A stretch of DNA of 64,000 bases from Terriglobales bacterium (GTDB lineage Bacteria > Acidobacteriota > Terriglobia > Terriglobales > Acidobacteriaceae), in NCBI GenBank assembly GCA_025936825.1, contig JAICSO010000009.1:124001-188000 (forward strand). Reading direction: 5' to 3'. A program made the position numbers and the translations under genes. The notes beneath the pieces were generated by a model that saw only the letters and a list, made by a program, of their open reading frames with translations, ran no database searches and had not been told where the DNA came from. Of the stretch, positions 1 to 9,372 are shown in pieces (the stretch's first letter is position 1; every line of letters begins with the position of its first letter).

Positions 1-2
1 AC

Positions 3-347
3 TTGCTTCGCATACGTGTAGACCGAGACACATGCGATCCAATATTTCTGAGCCATCAGCTACACTACAGCCGCAACGTGGAACGACAGCTCCTGCTGAT
101 AAGTGGCGGCGCGGTTATGCCTGGAATTAACGTTACTAAGCTGAAGAGTCTGACGGTGCTCGTACCTCCTCTGCAGCTCCAGCGCAAGTTCGCGCACCAG
201 GTTCGGGCTTTAGAGAAACTGAAATCGGTGCAGTATGCCTCGTCGCGCGAACTAGACATTCTCTTCGAATCTCTTCAGCACCGCGCCTTTCGAGGAGAGC
301 TGTTTACTGGGACGCGCGAATGCAGCGTGATCGGAACAACAGCTTAG
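3..347 (+). CDS. hsdS: Type I restriction-modification specificity subunit (HsdS), C-terminal part, truncated by window edge
   Basis: Translation has HsdS-like end of a target-recognition domain (INVTKLKSLTVLVPPLQLQRKFA) followed by coiled-coil and LFESLQHRAFRGEL; directly upstream of hsdR. Confidence 0.8.
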   Translation: MLRIRVDRDTCDPIFLSHQLHYSRNVERQLLLISGGAVMPGINVTKLKSLTVLVPPLQLQRKFAHQVRALEKLKSVQYASSRELDILFESLQHRAFRGELFTGTRECSVIGTTA

Positions 348-356
348 GGTGAGAGA

Positions 357-3300
357 GTGACGACTAACTTCGGTTTCCTTCAACCCGAATGGGCGCAGCT
401 CTGTGCAGATGCGACAAAAGCCGAAGAGCTGGTTATCCCTGACCCACGCACTGCTTGCTTCTACGCCCGTCGGGCGCTCGAGTCCGTAATTGCCTGGCTG
501 TACAGAAGCGATGCCGCACTCAAGCTCCCCTACCAGGACAATCTCAGCGCTCTGATCCATGAGCCGACGTTCAAGCAAGCTGTTGGGCCGAAGATCTTTG
601 TTAAGGCTAAGCTGATTAAGGATCTCGGCAACCTAGCCGAGCACAGCCATAAGCCATTGCAGCAGCTGGACTCGATGACTGCGATGCGTGAGCTGTTCCA
701 CATCTGCTTCTGGCTCGCACGCACTTACGGCAAGTCTGCACAGCTGGCGGACAGTCTAGCCTTTGATCCGACACTGCTGCCCAAAACCTCTCCGGTCCCG
801 CCCCAGACGCTCGCTCAGATCCAGCAGCTCGAGTCGCAGCTTGCCGAAAAAGACACTCGATTAACTGAACTATTGACCGGCAAGGCCGCTCTGGACGCCG
901 ACCTCGAGCGTCTGCGCCTGGAGATCGCCGCGACCAAGAAGCAAAACGAGGCTACACCGGACACACACAACTACTCCGAGGCGGAAACGCGGGACTACTT
1001 CATCGACCTGCTATTGAAGGAAGCTGGCTGGGCGCTCGATAAACCGCAGGATCGTGAGTATCCGGTGACTGGCATGCCCAACGAAAAGGGCGAAGGCTTC
1101 GTTGACTACGTGCTCTGGGGTGATGACGGCAAGCCGCTCGGCCTTGTCGAGGCGAAGCGCACAAAACGAGATGCGCGCGTCGGGCAGCGGCAAGCCGAAC
1201 TCTACGCTGACTGTCTGGAGAAGAAGTTCGGGCAGCGGCCGATCATTTCCTACAGCAACGGATACGAGCACTGGATCTGGGATGACCGCAACTATCCACC
1301 GCGCTCTATGCAGGGTTTCTACACGAAAGATGAGTTGGAGCGGTTGATTCAGCGGCGGAGCACCCGCACCAGCCTCGCTGATACGGATATCGACACCGCT
1401 ATCGTTGAGCGTTTCTATCAGCAGCGCGCAATCCGGCGCATTGGTGAAGCGTTTGACAAGGATCACGAGCGCAAAGCGCTGGTCGTAATGGCTACAGGCG
1501 CCGGCAAGACGCGGACTGTGATTGCGTTATGCGACCTGATGATGCGGTGCAATTGGGTAAAGCGCGTCCTATTCCTCGCCGATCGGATCGCGCTGGTTAA
1601 ACAGACCACAAACGCGTTCAAACGGCACCTGCCGTCGGCCGGTGCAGTGAATGCGCTCGACCACGCCGAACAAATTGGAGATGCGCGGGTTCTGGTTTCC
1701 ACCTACCCGACGATGCTCCGCCTGATCGATGAAACCAAAGACGGCAGGCGGCAATTTGGTCCAGGCCACTTCGATCTAGTGATCATCGACGAGGCCCACC
1801 GCTCCGTTTATCAGAAGTATCGAGCAATCTTCGAGTACTTCGATTCGTTCCTTGTTGGCCTGACAGCCACGCCCAAAGACGAAGTCGATCACAACACGTA
1901 CAGCTTGTTCGAATTGGAAGACGGCGTACCGACTGACGCTTACGGTCTTGACGAGGCGGTCAGAGACAAGTTTCTGGTTCCTCCGAAAGCAGTGTCTGTC
2001 CCGCTGAAATTTCAGCGCCAAGGCATGAAGTACGACGAATTGCCCGATGAAGAGAAAGAGCAGTGGGATGCGATTGAGTGGGACGAGGACGGCAACATAC
2101 CGCGCACTGTGGAACCGGAAGCGCTCAATCGCTGGCTGTTCAACGAGGATACGATCGACAAAGTCTTAGAGCACCTGATGACGCGTGGAATGAAGGTGGC
2201 AGACGGTGATCGGCTTGGTAAGACGATTGTCTTCGCCAAGAATCACGATCACGCGCAGTTCATCGCCGATCGCTTCGACAAGAATTATCCACACTACAAG
2301 GGCAGCTTCGCCCGAGTGATTGATTTCCAGGTGGAGTACGTGCAATCGCTCATTGACGACTTCTCAAATCCCGCGCGCGCGCCTCACCTTGCGATCTCGG
2401 TGGACATGCTCGACACTGGCATCGACATTCCGGAGATCGTGAACTTGGTGTTCTTCAAGATGGTGAGGTCGAAGACCAAGTTCTGGCAGATGGTGGGCCG
2501 TGGCACGCGCCTTCGCCCCGATCTCTTTGGAATAGGCCTGAACAAGCAATGTTTCTACGTCTTCGACTATTGTCAAAACCTCGAATTCTTCAGCGAAAAT
2601 CCGGAAACAGTCAGCGGCTCAGGAAATGAATCGTTGGGCAAGAAGCTCTTCGCCAGCCGCGTGGAACTGATTGCAGAGCTGGATAAGCAGAAGGATGCTG
2701 ACGTCAAGCAAGGATTGCGAAGTGATGTTGCCGAACGTCTCAGGCAGGAAGTCGAGCAGATGAACGTCAACAACTTCATCGTGCGGCCGAAGCGGAAGCT
2801 GGTCGAGAAATATGCGGACGCGAAGGCGTGGGAGACGCTCGGGATCGAACAGCGCGGTGAACTCGTCGACTGCGTGGCCGGTCTTCCATCCGAACTGATG
2901 GACGAAGATCGGGAAGCGAAGCAGTTCGACATGCTGATTTTGCGCCTGCAGCTTGGACTACTTCGCCACGAGAAGTCGTTCGCTCGCTGGAGCGAAGATG
3001 TGCGGGAAATCGCGGGTGCGCTCGAGGAAAAGGCGGCGATCCCGATGGTGCGAGCGGAACTCGAGCTCATCATCGAAGTGCAAACCGATGAGTATTGGCA
3101 GGACATCACGGTTGGCATGTTGGAGGACGCTCGCAAGCGGCTCCGTAGCCTCGTGAAATTTATCGAAAAGACGAAGCGTCCTACGATCTACACGGATTTC
3201 ACCGACTCGATGGGCGAGGAGCAAGAGATCGAGCTGCCAGGATTCGATTCTGGTCACGATGTGGAGCGCTTTCGAGATAAGACGCAGCAATTCCTGAAAG

Positions 3301-3725
3301 CGCACGAGAACGATCCAGTGATTCAGAAGTTGCGCTTCAATGAGCGCCTCACGGAAGAGGATCTAGACACCCTGGAGCGCGTGCTCGCCGAGGTTGGCAC
3401 CGATACGCGGGAAAAGCTGCACAGGATGCGCGTAGGTGGCGAGCTTGGCTTGTTTGTGCGCGAGCTGATCGGTCTGGACCGCGAGGCTGCGAAACGCTCC
3501 TTCGGCGGTTTTCTAGCCGGAAAAAGTCTTACGGCAAATCAGATTGAATTCGTGAACCTGATCGTCGACTGCCTCACCCAGAGCGGCTGGATGCGCGTGT
3601 CCCAACTCTACGATGCGCCGTTCACGGAATACAGCCCGAGAGGCATAGATGGTCTATTCAACCCAGAGCACGTTGGGCAACTGGTTGCAGTTTTGGATGA
3701 AATTAGAGCTAGAGCTGGCGGCTAA
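357..3725 (+). CDS. hsdR: Type I restriction endonuclease subunit R with N-terminal DUF4145-like domain
   Basis: 1122 aa; nuclease motif region (FVDYVLWGDDGKPLGLVEAKR), Walker A MATGAGKT, DEAH box IIDEAHRS, helicase motif VGRGTRLRPDLFG; GTG start. Confidence 0.93.
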   Translation: MTTNFGFLQPEWAQLCADATKAEELVIPDPRTACFYARRALESVIAWLYRSDAALKLPYQDNLSALIHEPTFKQAVGPKIFVKAKLIKDLGNLAEHSHKPLQQLDSMTAMRELFHICFWLARTYGKSAQLADSLAFDPTLLPKTSPVPPQTLAQIQQLESQLAEKDTRLTELLTGKAALDADLERLRLEIAATKKQNEATPDTHNYSEAETRDYFIDLLLKEAGWALDKPQDREYPVTGMPNEKGEGFVDYVLWGDDGKPLGLVEAKRTKRDARVGQRQAELYADCLEKKFGQRPIISYSNGYEHWIWDDRNYPPRSMQGFYTKDELERLIQRRSTRTSLADTDIDTAIVERFYQQRAIRRIGEAFDKDHERKALVVMATGAGKTRTVIALCDLMMRCNWVKRVLFLADRIALVKQTTNAFKRHLPSAGAVNALDHAEQIGDARVLVSTYPTMLRLIDETKDGRRQFGPGHFDLVIIDEAHRSVYQKYRAIFEYFDSFLVGLTATPKDEVDHNTYSLFELEDGVPTDAYGLDEAVRDKFLVPPKAVSVPLKFQRQGMKYDELPDEEKEQWDAIEWDEDGNIPRTVEPEALNRWLFNEDTIDKVLEHLMTRGMKVADGDRLGKTIVFAKNHDHAQFIADRFDKNYPHYKGSFARVIDFQVEYVQSLIDDFSNPARAPHLAISVDMLDTGIDIPEIVNLVFFKMVRSKTKFWQMVGRGTRLRPDLFGIGLNKQCFYVFDYCQNLEFFSENPETVSGSGNESLGKKLFASRVELIAELDKQKDADVKQGLRSDVAERLRQEVEQMNVNNFIVRPKRKLVEKYADAKAWETLGIEQRGELVDCVAGLPSELMDEDREAKQFDMLILRLQLGLLRHEKSFARWSEDVREIAGALEEKAAIPMVRAELELIIEVQTDEYWQDITVGMLEDARKRLRSLVKFIEKTKRPTIYTDFTDSMGEEQEIELPGFDSGHDVERFRDKTQQFLKAHENDPVIQKLRFNERLTEEDLDTLERVLAEVGTDTREKLHRMRVGGELGLFVRELIGLDREAAKRSFGGFLAGKSLTANQIEFVNLIVDCLTQSGWMRVSQLYDAPFTEYSPRGIDGLFNPEHVGQLVAVLDEIRARAGG

Positions 3726-3778
3726 GCCGGAGTTTGCAGACCGTTTCGCTGCACAGCGACGTCTCACAGGGAGGAGAG

Positions 3779-4813
3779 ATGGCTATTTGGCTAGTCCGCG
3801 CTGGGTCGCATGGAGAGTACGAACAGAAGTTCATACAGGAGTCACGCATATATGTGACCTGGGATCACCTGTCGACCAACCTCAAGCAATTGAATGCGCG
3901 AGAGGACATCGCAGAGTTCTTGACGCTGCTGTACCCCAACGCGAAGCCCAGAACTGTTCAAAACTGGAGTTCTCAAATCTGGCCGTTCGCTCACGAGATG
4001 AAGAAGGGTGACATGGTTGTCGTCCCACTGAAGAGCCAGCCGGCGATTTACGTGGGAGAGCTGACGAGCGATTATCACTTCGAGTCGAACGGACCTGCTC
4101 CCTTCTACCACTGGCGTGCCATCAAATGGGTCGGTGAGGCGATTCCGCGTGCTCACTTTGGCAAGGACCTGCTGTTTTCTCTCGGAGCTTTCCTGACGAT
4201 ATGCCGTGTGCAAAGGAACAATGCCGAGGCACGGATTACCGCAATGCGCGCTAGCGGATGGAAACCCGAAACCATTGCAATCGCGGCTGCGGCCACACTG
4301 GTGGAAGGCACTGTATCGGGCGACGATGCTGACCTGGAGGAACTCGCGCATGATCAGATCGCTCAACTCATTTCCGCTCGATTCAAAGGCCACGGTCTTG
4401 CACGACTAGTCGAGGCGATTTTGCAGGCTCAGGGATACACAACCTACCGTAGCCCTGAGGGCTCTGATGGAGGCGCTGATATTTTGGCCGGTAACGGGCC
4501 TCTTGGGTTCGGTACGCCACGCCTCTGCGTCGAGGTAAAGTCAGAGGCGTCACCGATTGATCGGCCCACGGTTGATAAGCTGCTCGGTGCCGTTGGTAAA
4601 TTCAACGCTCAGGAAGGCTTGTTCATCTCTTGGAGCGGGTTCAAAAGCAACGTGCAGAAGGAACTGGCAGCCAGCTTTTTTCGAGTGCGGCTGTGGAGCC
4701 AAAAAGAGCTCTTGGAACAGCTCTTCGTGTATTACGAACGGCTTGACGAGGACATCAAAGCCGAACTGCCGCTGAAACGAATCTGGACAGTGGCAGCACA
4801 AGAGAAGGAATAG
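3779..4813 (+). CDS. Mrr-type restriction endonuclease with N-terminal EVE/PUA-like domain
   Basis: ATG 3779 preceded by GGGAGGAGA RBS. C-terminal Mrr_cat-like sequence (GHGLARLVEAILQAQGYTTYRSPEGSDGGADILAGNG...LCVEVKSEASPID). N-terminus WLVRAGSHGEYEQ...GDMVVVPLKSQPAIYVGELTSDYHF...HWRAIKWV resembles EVE/PUA-like readers. Confidence 0.8.
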   Translation: MAIWLVRAGSHGEYEQKFIQESRIYVTWDHLSTNLKQLNAREDIAEFLTLLYPNAKPRTVQNWSSQIWPFAHEMKKGDMVVVPLKSQPAIYVGELTSDYHFESNGPAPFYHWRAIKWVGEAIPRAHFGKDLLFSLGAFLTICRVQRNNAEARITAMRASGWKPETIAIAAAATLVEGTVSGDDADLEELAHDQIAQLISARFKGHGLARLVEAILQAQGYTTYRSPEGSDGGADILAGNGPLGFGTPRLCVEVKSEASPIDRPTVDKLLGAVGKFNAQEGLFISWSGFKSNVQKELAASFFRVRLWSQKELLEQLFVYYERLDEDIKAELPLKRIWTVAAQEKE

Positions 4814-5083
4814 CGCGTTGCGCGCCGTGCTTGATTTCAAAAGACCTGCGAAATTCCATTTGCGCGACGTGCTGATGTTCCAAAGCTCTTCCTACTCCGG
4901 TGGTTCTGGCCCTCCCCCTGGGTGTCTCCTCCAGCAGCTGTGCAGAAGTTTTCACGGACAGCCGCGCGGAAATGTCCACATTACTTCGGGCGTGTGGTAG
5001 TTATTGCCGTCGTCGCTATGTCGGCGCTCGCGCTAACGCTCGTCCACAGTACGGCGCAAATGTAGACAGAATCGGAATCGAGT

Positions 5084-5099
5084 TGGCACGCAAGTTGCA
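5084..5099 (+). promoter_or_regulatory. Candidate sigma-54 (RpoN) -24/-12 promoter
   Basis: TGGCACG-CAAG-TTGCA matches consensus TGGCACG-N4-TTGCW; 109 nt upstream of the RBS-preceded ATG of the HTH gene. Confidence 0.6.
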
Positions 5100-5207
5100 G
5101 CTGTTTTAGTGTCACGCATCACGAGAGCCCGTAACGGGCCAGCAAACGGCGTAGGAGACGCGCGTTGCTATAGAGCGAAAAGCTCGATGCGGCCTGAAGG
5201 AGGCAAA

Positions 5208-5549
5208 ATGATCTCCGCTAACCCAGCAGCTGTTCCGAGATTCAATCGTGGTCCGATAACCGTTTCCGAGTGGGAATGGAATCAACATGATCCAGACTCG
5301 CTGCGGAAAGCTCGCGCCCAGAGTACTCCGGACTCTTCTAAAGCACAGCAGCCGAGGGATCCAAAATATTTTTCGATGACTCAGCTGGCAAATCGGTGGC
5401 AGTGTTCTCGAGGCTCCGTTTACAACAGGTTGCGACGGGCCGGTGCTGAGGTGCTAGATTTCGCGCCTCGTGGCAAGCGTGGACGAAAAGCGATTTCGCT
5501 CCAAGTAGTTCAGCAAATCGAAAGTCGATACACAAAACGCCTATGGTAA
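5208..5549 (+). CDS. Small HTH protein, possible excisionase/recombination directionality factor
   Basis: ATG 5208 with AAGGAGGCAAAATG; C-terminal HTH-like FSMTQLANRWQCSRGSVYNRLRRAG; overlaps start of integrase. Confidence 0.55.
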   Translation: MISANPAAVPRFNRGPITVSEWEWNQHDPDSLRKARAQSTPDSSKAQQPRDPKYFSMTQLANRWQCSRGSVYNRLRRAGAEVLDFAPRGKRGRKAISLQVVQQIESRYTKRLW

Positions 5550-6736
5550 ACATCCGCAAGCGCGGTCGAAGTTTTCACGTCGATTTCGTGATGGGCGAAG
5601 TGCGCCTGCGCGGCTCCCTCGCAACTCACAACAAAGAAGCAGCGCGCCGTGTGGCGAATAAGTTGGAGACGGCCATTTCCGAAGGCCCGTCGTCTGCCGG
5701 CTGGAACGAGCTTCGCACCGTTCTCCCGATGGGGACATTGAGCCGGTTCGCACAGTTCGTCGGCGCGAAAGAGACATATCAACCGACATGGAACGAACTC
5801 GACCACTCATTCAATGTCCACATGGGGCAGCGTATCAAGATCGGCAAACTCCAGAACTCCACGGCAGAGCGCTACAGAGTGACTCTCCGAGAATTCCAGG
5901 CGTTCCTATCGGAGCAGCAGATCACGCTTTTGTCAGAGATCACCAAGCCAGTGGTCGAGAAATTCAAGGTGTGGCGAGTTGAGCGAATCAACAAGCGAAA
6001 GTTCTCACGCGGAGCGACCAGCCTCGCTTTGGACGCCGCAATTTTGCATCGAGTGTTCGCACATGGTGTTGATGCCGAAATGATCGCCAAGAATCCAGTT
6101 CGCATGGAAGGACGACCTGGAGAAAACCCGCAGGGCGGTGCTGAGCCGTTTACGGCAAAGGCTCTTTCGCTAATGCGAGACAAAGCTGCGGAGGACGTAA
6201 TTGCATTCCTTTTGCTTCGATGGACGGGACTTCGCGGATCTGATGCCGTGGCGCTGACGTGGGCTGAAATCCACTTTGACCGAAGAGAGATTGAGAGGAT
6301 AACTCAGAAGCGTAGGAAGAAAGTGATTCTCCCGATACATCCCGAGTTGCTGTTCGTACTGGAGACGGATTTTGCAGAACGTCAACCGAAACCAGCCGAT
6401 CGGGTTTTGCTTAACCCAACCACCCGCACTCCGCTCACACGTCCGAGGCTCTACCATCGGATCCTGGCGCTTGGGAAACGTGCGGGTGTTGTCGACGCCC
6501 ATCCGCATCGATTCAGAGACACTCTAGCCGTGGATATGCTCACTCGCGGCGCAAGTCCGTACGACGTCGCAAAAATGCTAGGCGACACGATTGAAACTGT
6601 TGAAAAACATTACACACCGTTCGTGAAGGAGCTACGTGAACGAGTGCGTTCAATTCTCGAAACCGGCGTTGGTCTAGAAGAACTTGCCCAAAAGGCGTCC
6701 GAAAGATCTCAGTTCCCGATCAAGAAGCCCAATTAG
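5543..6736 (+). CDS. Tyrosine recombinase/integrase
   Basis: Catalytic motifs: RWTGLRGSDAVAL (Arg), ITQKRRKKV (Lys), HPHRFRDTLAVDML (HxxR), LGDTIETVEKHYTPF (Tyr). Confidence 0.92.
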   Translation: MVNIRKRGRSFHVDFVMGEVRLRGSLATHNKEAARRVANKLETAISEGPSSAGWNELRTVLPMGTLSRFAQFVGAKETYQPTWNELDHSFNVHMGQRIKIGKLQNSTAERYRVTLREFQAFLSEQQITLLSEITKPVVEKFKVWRVERINKRKFSRGATSLALDAAILHRVFAHGVDAEMIAKNPVRMEGRPGENPQGGAEPFTAKALSLMRDKAAEDVIAFLLLRWTGLRGSDAVALTWAEIHFDRREIERITQKRRKKVILPIHPELLFVLETDFAERQPKPADRVLLNPTTRTPLTRPRLYHRILALGKRAGVVDAHPHRFRDTLAVDMLTRGASPYDVAKMLGDTIETVEKHYTPFVKELRERVRSILETGVGLEELAQKASERSQFPIKKPN

Positions 6737-6848
6737 CCATTCTGCACAGGTTCGACGCGCTTCGAGAGGGCCTTCCTCGGTTTCTCTGTCACACCCGCGT
6801 CACAACTTGACGTGCGAATTCACAGGTTTGTTGAAAATAAAGAGCTTG

Positions 6849-7243
6849 AGGCAGCTGGACCTGTAAGCCGAATTCTGTCCACCTTGCGGTGGGACGGCCA
6901 TTCCTCTGGGCCGCGCATCACTGCGCGGCTCTAGCGACCTACCCGGAGGTTTGGCGCACCGAGCCGGCACGCGTCCCGCCGAAGCGGGACTTCCTCCCTA
7001 TTTGGTCTTGCTCCGTGTGGGGTTTGCCCTGCCCGCGACATTACTGCCGCGGCGGTGCGCTCTTACCGCACCTTTTCACCCTTACCTCGCCGAAGCGGGG
7101 CGGTATGTTTTCTGTGGCACTTTCCGTCAACCAGCCTTGACGCTGGCTTCCCGGACGTTATCCGGCACACCGCTCTGTGGAGTTCGGACTTTCCTCCCCC
7201 GCCACTTGACGCGACGGGAGCGACCGTCCGGTCCAGCTGCCTA
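6849..7243 (-). ncRNA. rnpB: RNase P RNA, bacterial type A
   Basis: Minus strand carries GAGGAAAGTCCGAACTCC (5' core) and ACAGAATTCGGCTTACAGG (3' core); P1 helix arms GTAGGCAGCTGGACC and GGTCCAGCTGCCTC are perfectly complementary over ~13 bp. Confidence 0.95.
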
Positions 7244-7298
7244 CATATCGATTATAGAATTTGCAGAACAAGAACGGAGACCGCTCACATCAAGTCTT

Positions 7299-8315
7299 TC
7301 AATTCCTGAATTCGGCCGCCAATCTCGTCAGTTGGTGATCATCGACCTCTACAGGGTACGGCTGATAAAGCGAAATCCGGTCAAGCAATCCCGTGTATTT
7401 CTCACGAAGCTTCTTGCCGATGTTTTCGTAGGTTCCACACACGGCGACTTCATCCAGCATCTCGTCTGGAATGAGGCGCGCCATGCCTTTCCAGTCGCCA
7501 TCGAGTGAACGTTGGTGGAGTTCCGGGCTGAGTGATTCCCATCCGTGTGCTGCCAGAACCGGCGCATAGGTTCGAGTCGATGCGTAGAACGCAATCTGCT
7601 GGCGTACTGCCTCGGCGTTTTGGCTACGCTCTTGCTCTGTTTCGCCAACAACTACGAAGCATGCAGTTGCGTAGGCGAAGTCTTCGCGCGACCTGCCCGC
7701 GCCTTTCATCCCGTCCTGCACTGCCGGGTGCACGAATTCGCGCAGATACTTCGTTGTGTGAAACGGATGCACATGCAATCCATCGCAAACTTCCCCTGCC
7801 ATCCGGCACATGTACTCATTCACACCGGCGATGTAGATCGGGATTTTCGGATATTCAATCGGACCTGGATTAAAGAACGGTGTCATCAAACCGAAGTTGT
7901 AGAATTTGCCCTCGAATTTGAGCGCTGTTCCGTTCTGCCAGCAATCCCAGATGGTGCGTAGTGCGAGCACTACCTCGCGCAATTTTGGCCCCGGCGATTC
8001 AAATTTCACCGAAAACCGCCGCTGGATGTGCGCTCTCACCTGCGAGCCGAGCCCCAGAATGAATCGCCCTTTCGAAGCCTTCTGCAAGTCCCAGGCGGTT
8101 TGCGCGATGGTCATCGGGCTGCGCGCAAACGCCACCGCAATCGATGTCCCCAGTTTGATTGTCGTAGTTGCATTCGCAGCCACCGCCAACGGGAGAAAGG
8201 GATCATGCTGCGTCTCAGAGGTCCACAGACAATCGTAGCCACTACCTTCCGCTTGCCACGCCTGCTCCGGGATGGCACTCAAATCGTAATTGCGAAGAGC
8301 GACATCGAGTTTCAC
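7299..8315 (-). CDS. LLM-class F420-dependent oxidoreductase (luciferase-like)
   Basis: 338 aa, luciferase-like TIM barrel motifs (LGTSIAVAFARSPMTIAQTAWDLQKASKGRFILGLGSQV). Confidence 0.87.
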   Translation of the reverse strand: MKLDVALRNYDLSAIPEQAWQAEGSGYDCLWTSETQHDPFLPLAVAANATTTIKLGTSIAVAFARSPMTIAQTAWDLQKASKGRFILGLGSQVRAHIQRRFSVKFESPGPKLREVVLALRTIWDCWQNGTALKFEGKFYNFGLMTPFFNPGPIEYPKIPIYIAGVNEYMCRMAGEVCDGLHVHPFHTTKYLREFVHPAVQDGMKGAGRSREDFAYATACFVVVGETEQERSQNAEAVRQQIAFYASTRTYAPVLAAHGWESLSPELHQRSLDGDWKGMARLIPDEMLDEVAVCGTYENIGKKLREKYTGLLDRISLYQPYPVEVDDHQLTRLAAEFRN

Positions 8316-8370
8316 TGAAGTTTCTCGCCTGAATTGTACGTGGAGACCCGCGTTTCAGCAGGAGTATAAA

Positions 8371-9054
8371 ATGTCAACCTCAGCTTCGGAGGATGCAATG
8401 GCAAATCAGGCAGAAATGATTTCGGCAGTTCACACGGGCGATATCGAGAAAGTGAAAGCGCTACTGCAAGGCGATCCATCGCTCTCTTCATCGAAGGACG
8501 AGCGCGGTGTCTCCGCGCTGATGCACGCCTACTACCGCGGACGCCGGGACATCGCCGACGTCATTCTGAACTCCCATCCTGACCTCGATATTTTCGAAGC
8601 CACAGCGTCCGGCCGCGCGCAACTCGTCTCCGAAATTCTCGACCGCGATCCCGCTCAAGCGAAGGACTGGTCGGCAGACGGCTTTACCGCTCTCCATTTC
8701 GCTTCCTTCTTTAACCAGCCGACGATCGCGCGCGAACTCGTCAGACGCGGCGCCGACGTGGCCGCCGTCTCCATGAACCCGATGGAAGTGACTCCGCTCC
8801 ACAGCGCCGCCGCAGCTCACGCCACTGAAATTGTCCGCATGCTGGTAGAAAGCGACGCTCCGGTGAATGCGAAGCAGCACGGAGGTTGGACCGCCTTGCA
8901 TGCTGCTGCTGACAATGGCGATGAGGAGATGATCAAAATCCTGCTGCAACACGGAGCCGATCCGCTCGCCCAGAATGATGACGGCAAAACTCCCGCGCAG
9001 ATCGCGCAACTCAAAGGCCGCGATAAAGCCCTTCAGATCCTGTCAGCCGCGTAG
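8371..9054 (+). CDS. Ankyrin-repeat protein
   Basis: Repeats DGFTALHFASFFNQPTIARELVRRGADV, GGWTALHAAADNGDEEMIKILLQHGADP; AGGAGTATAAAATG start. Confidence 0.9.
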   Translation: MSTSASEDAMANQAEMISAVHTGDIEKVKALLQGDPSLSSSKDERGVSALMHAYYRGRRDIADVILNSHPDLDIFEATASGRAQLVSEILDRDPAQAKDWSADGFTALHFASFFNQPTIARELVRRGADVAAVSMNPMEVTPLHSAAAAHATEIVRMLVESDAPVNAKQHGGWTALHAAADNGDEEMIKILLQHGADPLAQNDDGKTPAQIAQLKGRDKALQILSAA

Positions 9055-9098
9055 AGCTTTGCTATCATCGAATTTCATCACGAACTCGGAGAACTCTC

Positions 9099-9314
9099 AT
9101 GCAAGAAGTACCCAGCATTACCGCGGGATCGCGCCGCGACGAAGATATCGCCCTCGACCTGATGAAGTTCGTTGCCATGACAACCGGCTACGGCCGCACA
9201 GCCAGCGGCGGCGTCGGATTTCAAGGCGGTGGCACAGTGGCGAAGCCGGAGGAATACGCCGCGCATTTGCTCGAACTCTACGGCAAGTGTCTCAGCGCGG
9301 TGGAGAAGAAGTAG
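9099..9314 (+). CDS. Small conserved-looking hypothetical protein (71 aa)
   Basis: Compact ORF MQEVPSITAGSRRDEDIALDLMKFVAMTTGYGR... with AGAACTCTC spacing upstream; no family recognised. Confidence 0.55.
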   Translation: MQEVPSITAGSRRDEDIALDLMKFVAMTTGYGRTASGGVGFQGGGTVAKPEEYAAHLLELYGKCLSAVEKK

Positions 9315-9372
9315 GCATCAGACGTCAGGCTCCAGACTGGCGACGATCAAAGACCGACAATCGACGACAGTT

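Noticed and set aside
2573-3136. 187-aa minus-strand ORF within hsdR
   Set aside because: Serine-rich antisense translation of a clear coding region.
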